From Spirochaetaceae bacterium (GTDB lineage: Bacteria > Spirochaetota > Spirochaetia > Treponematales > Breznakiellaceae), in contig JAITXS010000092.1 in the NCBI GenBank assembly GCA_031284645.1, forward strand, positions 1 to 14,712: a DNA stretch of 14,712 bases, written 5' to 3'. Of this stretch, positions 6,824-13,944 are shown piece by piece (the stretch's first letter is position 1; each line of letters opens with the position of its first letter). Position numbers and translations under genes: made by a program. The notes under the pieces are model-generated. The model searched no databases and was not told where the DNA came from. It was given only the letters and a program-made list of their open reading frames with translations.

Positions 6824-7744
6824 ATGCGTCATAGCCTTATACCCGAAAGGAAAAAAGCGTTTATCGCAATGATAATCTGTGTTTTTCTGTGGGGTTTTTC
6901 TTTTATTTCGATAAAAATTGCTGTCTCCGTTCTGCCGGCTATGACGCTTGGAGCGCTCCGTTTTGCCGTCGCGATTATCGTCCTTTTTGTCTTCAAGATT
7001 GCCGATGATAAAAGCGCGGAAAAACGGGGCGAAACAAGAAAGTTTCTCTATGTTTCAGATATCCCCCTCCTTATCGCTTCCTCAATTACCGGAGTGTCAA
7101 TCTACTTTTTTTTCGAAAACAACGGGGTAAAGATGATAGGAGCCGGGGAAGCCTCGATCATCGTCGGCGCGATTCCTGTCCTTTCAATGATCTCCGAGGC
7201 GATAGTTTTAAAATCCCGCATTGTCGCGCGGCAATGGATAGGCGTGTCAATTTCGATAGTAGGCGTTGCTCTTGTTTCAGGCGTCTCCATATCGCTTTCA
7301 GGTAAAGGGCTCGGTTATATATATATGGCGTGCAGCGTACTGCTTTGGGTGTTTTATTGTTTTTTAACACGTCCGCTTTTTGCAACACGAAGTCCCGTGT
7401 ATATTGTTTTTTGGCAGAGTTTTTTCGGTTTTCTGGGGTTTTTACCGTTTATCCTGTTTGAAAAGCCTCTTTTAGCGAATCTTACACCGCTTATCGCAGC
7501 CCATATCGCCTTTCTCGGCATTTTCTGCTCCGCCGCCGCATATTTGCTCTATGTGTACGCGCTTGATATCCTCGGTGTTTCAGTGTCATCTTTGCTGCTT
7601 AATGTTATTCCGGTTATCAGTGTGTTTGCGGCGTTTTTTCTGCTTGGTGAGCGCTTAAGCGGCCTCCAGTGGTTTGGCTCTGCGCTTACTATTGGCGGTG
7701 TTTATCTTGCCTCGGCACTTAAACGACCGAAGAAAAAAAGCTAA
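6824..7744 (+). CDS. EamA/DMT-family membrane transporter
   Basis: A 306-aa inner-membrane protein with about ten hydrophobic segments, arranged as two EamA repeats at about residues 15-155 and 163-298. Hallmarks are FLWGFSFISIK (21-31) in the first repeat and the matching S-V-L-L-W-V-F-Y (171-178) in the second, then a G-E-R-L segment (275-278) before the last helix and a short basic tail RPKKK. DMT transporters usually export amino acids, nucleosides or other metabolites, or import small solutes; the substrate cannot be read from the sequence. The start at 6824 has no evident ribosome site and lies 11 bp after the dehydrogenase stop, so translation probably depends on coupling. Co-transcription makes a link to sugar acid or polyol metabolism possible but unproven. 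Confidence 0.85.
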   Translation: MRHSLIPERKKAFIAMIICVFLWGFSFISIKIAVSVLPAMTLGALRFAVAIIVLFVFKIADDKSAEKRGETRKFLYVSDIPLLIASSITGVSIYFFFENNGVKMIGAGEASIIVGAIPVLSMISEAIVLKSRIVARQWIGVSISIVGVALVSGVSISLSGKGLGYIYMACSVLLWVFYCFLTRPLFATRSPVYIVFWQSFFGFLGFLPFILFEKPLLANLTPLIAAHIAFLGIFCSAAAYLLYVYALDILGVSVSSLLLNVIPVISVFAAFFLLGERLSGLQWFGSALTIGGVYLASALKRPKKKS

Positions 7745-7754
7745 AACCCCCTTT

Positions 7755-7788
7755 GAAGAGAGTCTTCGCACAAAAATCACGCTTTTTG
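7755..7788. terminator. Weak hairpins between convergent genes
   Basis: Two small perfect stems lie in the 60-bp convergent gap. GAAGA/TCTTC has a 3-nt loop (7755-7767), and CAAAAA/TTTTTG has a 6-nt loop (7771-7788). The second is symmetric and could act in either direction for the transporter gene and the small membrane-protein gene. Neither has a G+C-rich stem, so this is only a possible terminator. Confidence 0.28.
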
Positions 7789-7804
7789 AGAAAAATTTGT
7801 ATCC

Positions 7805-7984
7805 TTAGGGAAGGGAAATTTCGGCCTTGCTCTGTAATTCAGGTGTTCCCGCACTTTGCGGAAGTGCGGAACCCTGTTTTTCCAACATGGCACGGTCTTG
7901 TTCCTCGCTTGTAAGCGGCCCGAGTGTTCGTACAAACGTAACGGTCGCAATAAGAATTATGAGTATGATAAAAAGCTGCCGCAT
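7805..7984 (-). CDS. Small single-pass membrane or secreted protein, unknown function
   Basis: A 59-aa protein, not recognised. Its N-terminus M-R-Q-L-F followed by a hydrophobic run (about residues 4-18) looks like a signal-anchor or signal peptide. The remainder is polar, with a charged patch (T-S-E-E-Q-D-R) and a Q/S/P-rich tail. No lipobox cysteine is present. The frame opens at a GTG two codons earlier (7988-7990), but the ATG at 7982-7984 has a GAGGGG ribosome site at about 7 nt, so it is preferred. It lies behind the M23 peptidase gene, from which a terminator-like hairpin separates it. The strong ribosome site and signal-like N-terminus support a real gene; the function is unknown. 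A role beside the envelope peptidase is only a guess. Confidence 0.6.
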   Translation of the reverse strand: MRQLFIILIILIATVTFVRTLGPLTSEEQDRAMLEKQGSALPQSAGTPELQSKAEISLP

Positions 7985-8006
7985 ATACACCCCTCAAGGT
8001 TTTTGT

Positions 8007-8039
8007 AAAAAGAGATTGCGCTGTCAGGAGCGTTCTCTT
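8007..8039 (-). terminator. Terminator-like hairpin after the M23 peptidase gene
   Basis: On the minus strand AAGAGA pairs with TCTCTT (8034-8039 with 8010-8015). Inside it CGCT pairs with AGCG around a 6-nt loop, and the 3' side runs into further T residues. It begins about 10 nt after the peptidase stop and ends about 20 nt before the ribosome site of the small gene, so it could terminate or attenuate read-through into that gene. Confidence 0.5.
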
Positions 8040-8048
8040 ATTATTTCA

Positions 8049-9437
8049 TTATAGCTTGAGAAGTTCAAGGGGGTTTGCTGCCCGCCCGTTTTTATAAATC
8101 GCAAAATGGAGATGGGGCCCGGTGCTGTGTCCGGTACTGCCTGCTTCCCCGATTTTTTCTCCCTGAGTGACCCGCGCGCCCTGTACTATTGAAGTTAGGT
8201 TAAGATGAGCGTACAGCGATTGATAGTCACCGTTGTGCGAAATAATGATGTATTTCCCAAAAACAGGACTAAAACCCACGGTCGTTACTTTTCCGTCTCT
8301 TGTCGCCTTAACCGGCGTTCCGGTATTCGCCGCAAGATCAATTGCGTTATGATAGCGGCGCTCGCCGGTAAAGGGATCCTTTCTCCAGCCAAAGCTTGAT
8401 GTAAGCCGTCCGCGGATTGGATAGATGAATAACTCTCCCAAAGCCATCTTCAAATCTTCTGAACGCATCTTTGCGCCAGGAATAAAAAGCTGGCTGTCTA
8501 TGAAAATATCGCTTGATTGAATGTCATTTGCATCAAGAATTGCGTTGAGCGGCACGCCGAAGCGTTCGGCGATTTCTTCGTAAGTATCGCCCTGTACGAC
8601 CGTATAAGGGATTCCATTCATATTCGGAATGCGGAGAACATCGCCTTCTTTAATCATTCGGGCGTTTTTCATATTATTCGAGGCAATGACCGCATCCATC
8701 GAAAGGATGTGATCGGCAGCAATTTTTGATACGCTGTCGCCTTTTTTTACCGTATAATATTGCCACTCGAAAGTCTCACTGGTATTCACCGGAAGATTAT
8801 CAGTCTGAAGCCCTAAGACAGTTTCCTCGGCGGCAGAGCCGACTCCGCTCCCTGAAGCGAACTCAAAAAGCTGACTGCGGATACGGGTATCCTCAACGGG
8901 TTTGAGTAAGTCTGCATCACTTTGCCAGAGAAGTGCGTTGTAGATAAAAAAACCGAGCACGATACAGGCAAATATAATAAGCATGAATTGAGAGAAGGTT
9001 TTTTCGCTGACAGCTTGTTTCAGACCGCCGGAAGACGCAGGTAAAACTTCCTCGGCGGCAGGGGCAGCGGCGTCTTTGTGGAGTCTTGGACTTTCTTCGT
9101 TTACCCATCTCCGCATGGATCGTTTTGTGATTATATCGGGTTCTTTATTATCCGTTATAACAGTGCGAACTGCGTCAAGGATTGTTTCAAAACTTCCCTC
9201 GCGTGCTTCTTTTTGTCTTCCCTGCGGCTTTTCATGGAATGATTCTTCCCGCATTTCTCCCGATGAAGTCTCGTTGTGGGGGATATTATTTCCCGCAGTT
9301 TGGTAATGAAATGGGCTTACCCTTTTTAAGGTAAGATTCTGCTTGCTTTTCAGCACCATTTTCGGGCGGATCACCAAAGACGGCTCTCTGCGTTCAACAT
9401 GCTGGCTTTTTAAAACATGAGTATAGTTGTTCACCAT
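8049..9437 (-). CDS. LysM-domain M23 metallopeptidase (membrane-anchored)
   Basis: A 462-aa cell-wall hydrolase or LytM-like activator. It has a polar, basic N-terminal region of about 150 residues, then one membrane segment at about 151-170 (FMLIIFACIVLGFFIYNALL), then two LysM peptidoglycan-binding repeats (about 227-271 and 277-320), then a peptidase M23 domain (about 338-460). Expected zinc ligands are H363 and D367 (HNAID) and H444 (second His of HLH, 442-444). H411 (YAH) and H442 are the catalytic histidines, so the enzyme should be active. The catalytic part would face the periplasm. The start ATG at 9435-9437 has no ribosome site; an alternative M27 lacks one too. A CCGATAA box lies 6 nt upstream (see findings). 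The long cytoplasmic N-terminus is unusual and has no domain I recognise. Confidence 0.9.
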   Translation of the reverse strand: MVNNYTHVLKSQHVERREPSLVIRPKMVLKSKQNLTLKRVSPFHYQTAGNNIPHNETSSGEMREESFHEKPQGRQKEAREGSFETILDAVRTVITDNKEPDIITKRSMRRWVNEESPRLHKDAAAPAAEEVLPASSGGLKQAVSEKTFSQFMLIIFACIVLGFFIYNALLWQSDADLLKPVEDTRIRSQLFEFASGSGVGSAAEETVLGLQTDNLPVNTSETFEWQYYTVKKGDSVSKIAADHILSMDAVIASNNMKNARMIKEGDVLRIPNMNGIPYTVVQGDTYEEIAERFGVPLNAILDANDIQSSDIFIDSQLFIPGAKMRSEDLKMALGELFIYPIRGRLTSSFGWRKDPFTGERRYHNAIDLAANTGTPVKATRDGKVTTVGFSPVFGKYIIISHNGDYQSLYAHLNLTSIVQGARVTQGEKIGEAGSTGHSTGPHLHFAIYKNGRAANPLELLKL

Positions 9438-9509
9438 ACTGTTTTATCGGAATTAAACAGGAAGTCCATAAGCAGAAAAAAAATGTCGGACGTTCATCAA
9501 AAGAAACGG

Positions 9510-9542
9510 CACAAGCCATCACAGGGAAAGTGATGGCTTGTG
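9510..9542 (-). terminator. Intrinsic terminator of the transketolase operon
   Basis: A perfect 13-bp inverted repeat, CACAAGCCATCAC (9510-9522) and its complement (9530-9542), encloses a 7-nt loop. On the minus strand the stem is followed by CCG then TTTCTTTT. It starts 30 nt after the transketolase C-subunit stop. Flanking CGGCACA (9508-9514) can also pair with TGTGCCG (9549-9555), giving an alternative longer fold. Confidence 0.85.
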
Positions 9543-9571
9543 AATATTTGTGCCGGAGTCATTGCCCCCGC

Positions 9572-10495
9572 TTAGACAAAGGCCTTGATATCCTTGATTA
9601 TGCCCGGCACATCCAGCGCGTAAGCGGATAAAAGTTCGCCATACGAGCCTGTCTCGCCGAAACAGTCCTTCATGCCCAGAGCCAGATAACGGAATTGCAG
9701 GCCGGCAGGCGTAATTTTTTCAAGACAAGCGCTTCCGAAACCGCCGACAATCGAATGTTCCTCAATAGTAACGAGCTTGCCTGTTTTCTTAACTGATGTT
9801 TCAAGTACATCGCCTTTTATGGGTTTTACAAAAGGAACAGAAAACACTTCCGCATTGATACCGTCTTTTGCCAGTAATTCGGCGGCAGCAAGCGCGGTGC
9901 CTGCCATAAGGCCGGTTGCTGCTATCGTAATATCTTTGCCTTCTTTGAGGAGAAGGGGCATCTTTGTCAAAAAACCTTCGACAGGAGGAAGATCAGGCGC
10001 AGCATTTCGGGTAAGCCGTATATAGACAGGATGGGTTTGTCCAAGGGCATATTCCAGGGCAAGCTCCGCCTGCTTGTTATCTCCGGGGACAATCACTTCA
10101 AGATTAGGCAGAGCGCGAAATACCGCAATATCTTCGATGGATTGATGACTTGCTCCATCGTAAGAATTGCTTAAACCGCTGTATGCTCCCGCGATAACCA
10201 GGGGAAGCTTATTGTAACAGAAATCATGCCGTATCTGATCAATACATTTTAATGATATAAAAATGGAAAAGCCGTTAATAAGCGGGTAGTAGCCGCAGGC
10301 TGCCAATCCGCCGGCAACTCCGGCCATGTTTCCTTCTGCAACACCGCAGTTAAAAAAACGATCCGGAAATTCTTTGGCAAAATAGCCGGATTTTGTGCTT
10401 CCCATAACATCGGCGTCAAGAACGACCAATTTATGGTTTGTTTTTCCTATTTCGGCAAGTTTTTTACCGAAGGCGTCCCTCATTGTTTCGCTCAT
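9572..10495 (-). CDS. Transketolase, C-terminal (pyrimidine-binding) subunit
   Basis: Second half of a split transketolase (307 aa). Transketolase moves two-carbon ketol units between sugar phosphates in the non-oxidative pentose phosphate pathway, using thiamine diphosphate. Visible are the pyrimidine-domain motif with the essential glutamate in GVAEGNM (51-57, E54), the stretch SNSYDGASHQSIEDIA (109-124) with H117, and a C-terminal transketolase domain at about 180-300 with IEEHSIVGGFGSA. The gene begins with ATG at 10493-10495, overlapping the N-subunit stop by 4 bp (ATGA), with a perfect AAGGAGG ribosome site, so the subunits should be made in equal amounts. It is followed by the strong terminator at 9510-9542. 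The split form is also used by related enzymes such as apulose-phosphate transketolase, so the donor sugar is not certain. Confidence 0.9.
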   Translation of the reverse strand: MSETMRDAFGKKLAEIGKTNHKLVVLDADVMGSTKSGYFAKEFPDRFFNCGVAEGNMAGVAGGLAACGYYPLINGFSIFISLKCIDQIRHDFCYNKLPLVIAGAYSGLSNSYDGASHQSIEDIAVFRALPNLEVIVPGDNKQAELALEYALGQTHPVYIRLTRNAAPDLPPVEGFLTKMPLLLKEGKDITIAATGLMAGTALAAAELLAKDGINAEVFSVPFVKPIKGDVLETSVKKTGKLVTIEEHSIVGGFGSACLEKITPAGLQFRYLALGMKDCFGETGSYGELLSAYALDVPGIIKDIKAFV

Positions 10496-11382
10496 AAAGC
10501 GGCCTCCTTTGTCTCCAAATCGGCAGATAATTCCGGTCTTCCTTTTTCATAACTTGCATCGTCAATCGGCGCTCCGTGCCATTTGTTTGAATTTTCCGTA
10601 AAGGAGACACCTTTGCCTTTTACCGTATTGTAGATTATCACTTTAGGCCATATATCGTCTTTATCAAGCCATTCAAAAGATTTAAGAATATCACCGGTAT
10701 CATGTCCGTTATAGTTTTGCGGAGCAACATTCCAGCCGAATGCTTTAAACTTATCCGGCAGAGGATCAAGAGGAAGAATGTCCTGCGAAAATCCGTCAAG
10801 CTGAACTTTATTGTAATCAACAAGGTAAACAAGTCCGCGTGGTTTATATTTTGCCGCAAAAAGAATCGCTTCCCATGTTGAACCTTCGTCAAGACAACCC
10901 TCGCCGGAAAGCACATAAGTCCAATATTTTTTTCCGGAAATTCTTGCTGCAAGCGACATACCGGCGGCAACCGAAAGGCCGTGTCCCAGGGCTCCTGTTG
11001 AGATATCAACACCGGGGACAAGCTTCATGCTGGGATGTCCTTGAAGTATGGATCCGAATGTTCTGAATTTCGATAATTCGTCAACGGGGAAAAAACCCCT
11101 GTGCGCGAGTATGGTGTAGAAGTTCAGCGATGCGTGACCTTTGGAGAGCACGAATCGATCCCTGTCTTCCCATTGCGCTTTTTTGGGGTCTATTTTCAAG
11201 CGGTTAAAATAAAGGGCTGTAACAATTTCTGCGGCAGAAGACGCCCCGCCCCAGTGTCCGGTACCTCTCTCATGAAGAACATCAAAAATGCTCAATCTGA
11301 AAAAAGCGGTAAGCGCCGCGAGTTCTTTCGCGTTTAAAGCGGAATCACGCTTTTTTTGCAAAATTTCAGTTATCTTACTCAA
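10492..11382 (-). CDS. Transketolase, N-terminal (thiamine diphosphate-binding) subunit
   Basis: First half of the split transketolase (296 aa), binding the diphosphate end of thiamine diphosphate through Mg. Motifs are TGHWGGASSAAE (41-52), RFVLSKGHAS (76-85), QGHPS (114-118), TGALGHGLS (129-137) and the TPP-binding run from GEGCLDEG (160-167) to VDYNKVQLDG (188-197, N191). The usual G-D-G is G-E-G here, a conservative change. WHGAP (268-272) lies near the C-terminus. The start is a TTG at 11380-11382 with a strong AGGAGG ribosome site 6 nt upstream and a good promoter just beyond, leaving a leader of about 15 nt. Together with the downstream subunit it forms an apparently self-contained two-gene operon. 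Confidence 0.92.
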   Translation of the reverse strand: MSKITEILQKKRDSALNAKELAALTAFFRLSIFDVLHERGTGHWGGASSAAEIVTALYFNRLKIDPKKAQWEDRDRFVLSKGHASLNFYTILAHRGFFPVDELSKFRTFGSILQGHPSMKLVPGVDISTGALGHGLSVAAGMSLAARISGKKYWTYVLSGEGCLDEGSTWEAILFAAKYKPRGLVYLVDYNKVQLDGFSQDILPLDPLPDKFKAFGWNVAPQNYNGHDTGDILKSFEWLDKDDIWPKVIIYNTVKGKGVSFTENSNKWHGAPIDDASYEKGRPELSADLETKEAAL

Positions 11383-11403
11383 AATAAGCCTCCTACTTTA
11401 ATG

Positions 11404-11432
11404 AGTATATCATGATTTTTATATTTTGCTAA
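11404..11432 (-). promoter_or_regulatory. Promoter of the transketolase operon
   Basis: On the minus strand TTAGCA (11427-11432) and TATACT (11404-11409) are 17 bp apart. The -10 box matches 5 of 6 positions and the -35 box 4 of 6. The predicted start is near 11397, a few nucleotides before the AGGAGG ribosome site at 11389-11394, mirroring the very short leader seen for phoH. Confidence 0.6.
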
Positions 11433-11506
11433 TGGTGGAAGCGTGCACCTAATAAAAAACAGTGATAATTCTTTAGCTGTAATCCGATTTTTAATTAATA
11501 TAAAGG

Positions 11507-12796
11507 CTAATACTTCCGCAGTAATTCAACAGGTTTCATTCTCCCTGCACGGAACGAAGGAAAGGCCGAGGCTGTAATAGAACAGATAACGGTAAAGATA
11601 ACGATGATAAAAACGGTCTTCCAGTCAATGATAATAGGTATTGATTGCAGATAGTACTCCGGGTCTAATAATCTGACAGAACCGGCATTGAGAATCTCGG
11701 TAAATATATTAATGACGCTTTCAATACCGTGTATAATCTGATTAATATGAATACCGCAGAGTAGTCCAAGCGTTATGCCCAACACGGCCCCGCTTAGTCC
11801 GGTAAGAAAACTGCCTAATAAAAAGACAGCGCTTATCCCCGCAGGGCTCAGCCCGCATGTTTTGAGTACGGCGATATCCCGCTCGCGTTCGATAACGAGC
11901 ATTGACGTTGCGGACGAGACATTCACCGCCGCAATCAGAACGATTAAGGCCATGATAAAGAGCAGTATCTGACGTGTTGTTTCATACGAGCTATACTGCG
12001 CGGGCTTTACCTGTTGCCATGTGCGTGCACGAAAATAATCCCGCAAATCCTTGTTTATGTTTTGTGTGATCTGTTCCGCATGGAGATAGGGATCGTCTAT
12101 TTTTACCACAAGATATGAATCTGAATATTCAGGGTCAAGGAATTTCTTCCCTGCGTTATAACTTATTACACAGCAATTTGCGTCAATTTCATGATAACCG
12201 GATGATATAATGCCGCGCACATAAAACAATTCAGCGTGCGGTATGGTTTTTCCGTCTTCGTTTGTCCGCAGGGTCATGATACGGATTGTCTTTGCGATTT
12301 CCGCGCCTGCTTTTTTTGCGAGAGAGGAACCCAAAAGCACATCGTTGTCGTTTTTAATGGCTCCCTCGCCTGCTATTACATCAAGATACTTTCTGCTTCC
12401 CTCATCTTCCCAAAAGGAGGGATCAATCGCGCGTATGCCGGTGCCTGTTTTCCCGTGTAAGCCAAGGATAATACCGACTCCGTCTATTTCTTTCCATACC
12501 CCGCGTACCCCGTCTCTTTTTTTTACCACAAACTCGGCATCTTCGGACTTAAAGCCCATCGCGGATGCGTTACGGGAAGGTCGAACCTGAATATGGCCTG
12601 TTCCGAGTTCCAGAAAACGCTCGGTAATGCCCTGTATCATACCATCGGTAACAATCAGCGTTACCATAATGGGGATTAAACTTAACGCGATACCGGCGGC
12701 GGCGGCCAGCAGGTATCGCTCCCCTTTATTGGAACGCCCGAACAGATAACGGAATGCGATAAAAAATTCTGATTTGACTGTATGGAGAAAGCTCAT
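11507..12796 (-). CDS. LolC/LolE-family ABC transporter permease
   Basis: A 429-aa inner-membrane permease of the LolC/E (FtsX-type) family, which in Gram-negative bacteria extracts lipoproteins from the inner membrane for transfer to the outer membrane. It has one N-terminal transmembrane segment (about 28-50), a large periplasmic domain (about 60-270), and three C-terminal segments (about 275-300, 322-350, 393-413). Diagnostic motifs are VIERERDIAVLKTCGLSP (301-318) and SFRAGRMKPVELLR (414-427). The frame is open 33 codons further upstream, but that would overlap the anti-sigma gene; ATG at 12794-12796 gives normal length. No clear ribosome site is visible. No LolD-type ATPase lies in the window, so the ATPase must be encoded elsewhere. 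It is the last gene of the sigma-factor operon. Confidence 0.88.
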   Translation of the reverse strand: MSFLHTVKSEFFIAFRYLFGRSNKGERYLLAAAAGIALSLIPIMVTLIVTDGMIQGITERFLELGTGHIQVRPSRNASAMGFKSEDAEFVVKKRDGVRGVWKEIDGVGIILGLHGKTGTGIRAIDPSFWEDEGSRKYLDVIAGEGAIKNDNDVLLGSSLAKKAGAEIAKTIRIMTLRTNEDGKTIPHAELFYVRGIISSGYHEIDANCCVISYNAGKKFLDPEYSDSYLVVKIDDPYLHAEQITQNINKDLRDYFRARTWQQVKPAQYSSYETTRQILLFIMALIVLIAAVNVSSATSMLVIERERDIAVLKTCGLSPAGISAVFLLGSFLTGLSGAVLGITLGLLCGIHINQIIHGIESVINIFTEILNAGSVRLLDPEYYLQSIPIIIDWKTVFIIVIFTVICSITASAFPSFRAGRMKPVELLRKY

Positions 12797-12815
12797 GGCT
12801 GTTTTACAACGGGGA

Positions 12816-13280
12816 TTAATGTCCCCCGATACCGAATTTTTTACAGAGCATATCAAGATGAGTGCCGACAAAAAGCGCTCCATAGGCAATGACAAGCGCG
12901 CCTATGGTAATGCCGAGCGGGATTAAAAACGACAGCCCGTTTGCACCGGCCTCAGGTAAAAAATCCCCGCCAAAATAAGCGCTGGTAAGCGCAAGCAACA
13001 TAAAAAATCCCACGATAATCCAGCCGCGCAGCGGAACCATCCGCTGATTTGTTTCAATGCCCGCATCTTCATCTTCGCGCAGTATATCCATGACCAGATC
13101 GCCGACATCCGGTGAAGGGGGCATAAAATCATGGTGCATTAAAGTGCAGGCGATATCAAGTTTGTGTACCTCGTGAGCGCAGCTCGAACAGAGGAGCAGG
13201 TGTAATGATCTTCGTAAACGGAAGAAATAAGAAATTTCCTCGTCATCATAGAAACTGTCGATAATGGTCTTACATTCCAT
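12816..13280 (-). CDS. Probable zinc-type membrane anti-sigma factor
   Basis: A 154-aa protein lying directly behind an ECF sigma factor gene. Its N-terminal cytosolic part carries H27-LLL-C31-SS-C34, which fits the H-x3-C-x2-C signature of the zinc-binding anti-sigma (ZAS) domain. Two hydrophobic segments follow, at about 86-104 and 117-139, with a short cytosolic tail. In this arrangement the zinc domain normally holds the sigma factor inactive at the membrane until an envelope or redox signal releases it. The start ATG at 13278-13280 has AAGGAG 6 nt upstream; the 22-codon upstream extension beginning with TTG has no ribosome site. The sequence outside the motif is not one I recognise, and the anti-sigma assignment rests on the motif, topology and gene order. 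Confidence 0.72.
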   Translation of the reverse strand: MECKTIIDSFYDDEEISYFFRLRRSLHLLLCSSCAHEVHKLDIACTLMHHDFMPPSPDVGDLVMDILREDEDAGIETNQRMVPLRGWIIVGFFMLLALTSAYFGGDFLPEAGANGLSFLIPLGITIGALVIAYGALFVGTHLDMLCKKFGIGGH

Positions 13281-13374
13281 AGTAGACTCCTTGCAACTCC
13301 TCTTAACGATTCTTATCCGAAAGATACATCTTATCTCCCGCAGCAAAAGACCGGCATGGGCTCAAGCCTTTTTA

Positions 13375-13944
13375 TTACAGATCCTTGAGTTTTTCCCGCA
13401 AAATCTTCTTCGCCCGAAAGACATAAGATTTTATCGTGTTCACCGGGTAAGCAGTTATTGTCTCAATCTCCTCATACGAACGATCGTAGAAAAAAAACAA
13501 ATCTATACACGAACGATATTTTTCCGGTAATTCTTGCACAGCCTGCCTGACAGCCTGCCGCACGACCGATTTAACGCTTTCTTCCTCGGGAGTAAGCAAA
13601 GCGCTTTCCGCATCATAATTTTCCGCAAGACTCAAATACTCCTTGCGCCGGTTCACATTATTCAACGCAGTATTATAAGCAATCCGGTAGAGCCATGTAG
13701 AAAAACGCGCTGTTCCCTCAAATTGACGGAGATTACGAAAGGCCTTTAAAAAGACTTCCTGCGTAAAATCTGCGGCGTCCTCCCTGTTTCGTAGAAAACT
13801 TATCCCCAGTGCGTTGACTTCTCTTTGATGCCTATCCACCAAAAAACGGCAAAGCTCCCGCTGCCCTGAAATGACTTTTTTAACAATAAGATTGTCGTCA
13901 AGGTCAAAATCGGATGGAGCGGCTCTCCCTGCCCCGGAGATCAA
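13375..13944 (-). CDS. ECF (RpoE-type) RNA polymerase sigma factor
   Basis: A 189-aa extracytoplasmic-function sigma factor. Region 2 spans about 35-102, with D-F-T-Q-E-V-F-L-K-A-F (59-69) and the -10 recognition helix FSTWLYRIAYNTALN (81-95). Region 4 spans about 130-188, with LPEKYRSCIDLFFF (139-152), SYEEI (156-160) and V-N-T-I-K-S-Y-V-F-R-A (168-178), the -35 binding helix-turn-helix. No region 1 or 3 is present, as expected for ECF sigmas. It begins with TTG at 13942-13944, whose bases overlap the stop of the upstream gene (TTGA). No ribosome site is visible, so translation is probably coupled; the next in-frame codon upstream of any use is a stop. The gap to the anti-sigma gene is 94 bp. 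Confidence 0.92.
   Translation of the reverse strand: MISGAGRAAPSDFDLDDNLIVKKVISGQRELCRFLVDRHQREVNALGISFLRNREDAADFTQEVFLKAFRNLRQFEGTARFSTWLYRIAYNTALNNVNRRKEYLSLAENYDAESALLTPEEESVKSVVRQAVRQAVQELPEKYRSCIDLFFFYDRSYEEIETITAYPVNTIKSYVFRAKKILREKLKDL

Noticed and set aside
11433..11506. Terminator for the sigma-factor/permease operon in the T-rich stretch
   Set aside because: Only short imperfect A+T pairing is visible; no stem good enough to call.
12797..12895. Upstream 33-codon extension of the LolC/E-like permease
   Set aside because: It overlaps the anti-sigma gene by about 80 bp and would precede the normal family N-terminus.
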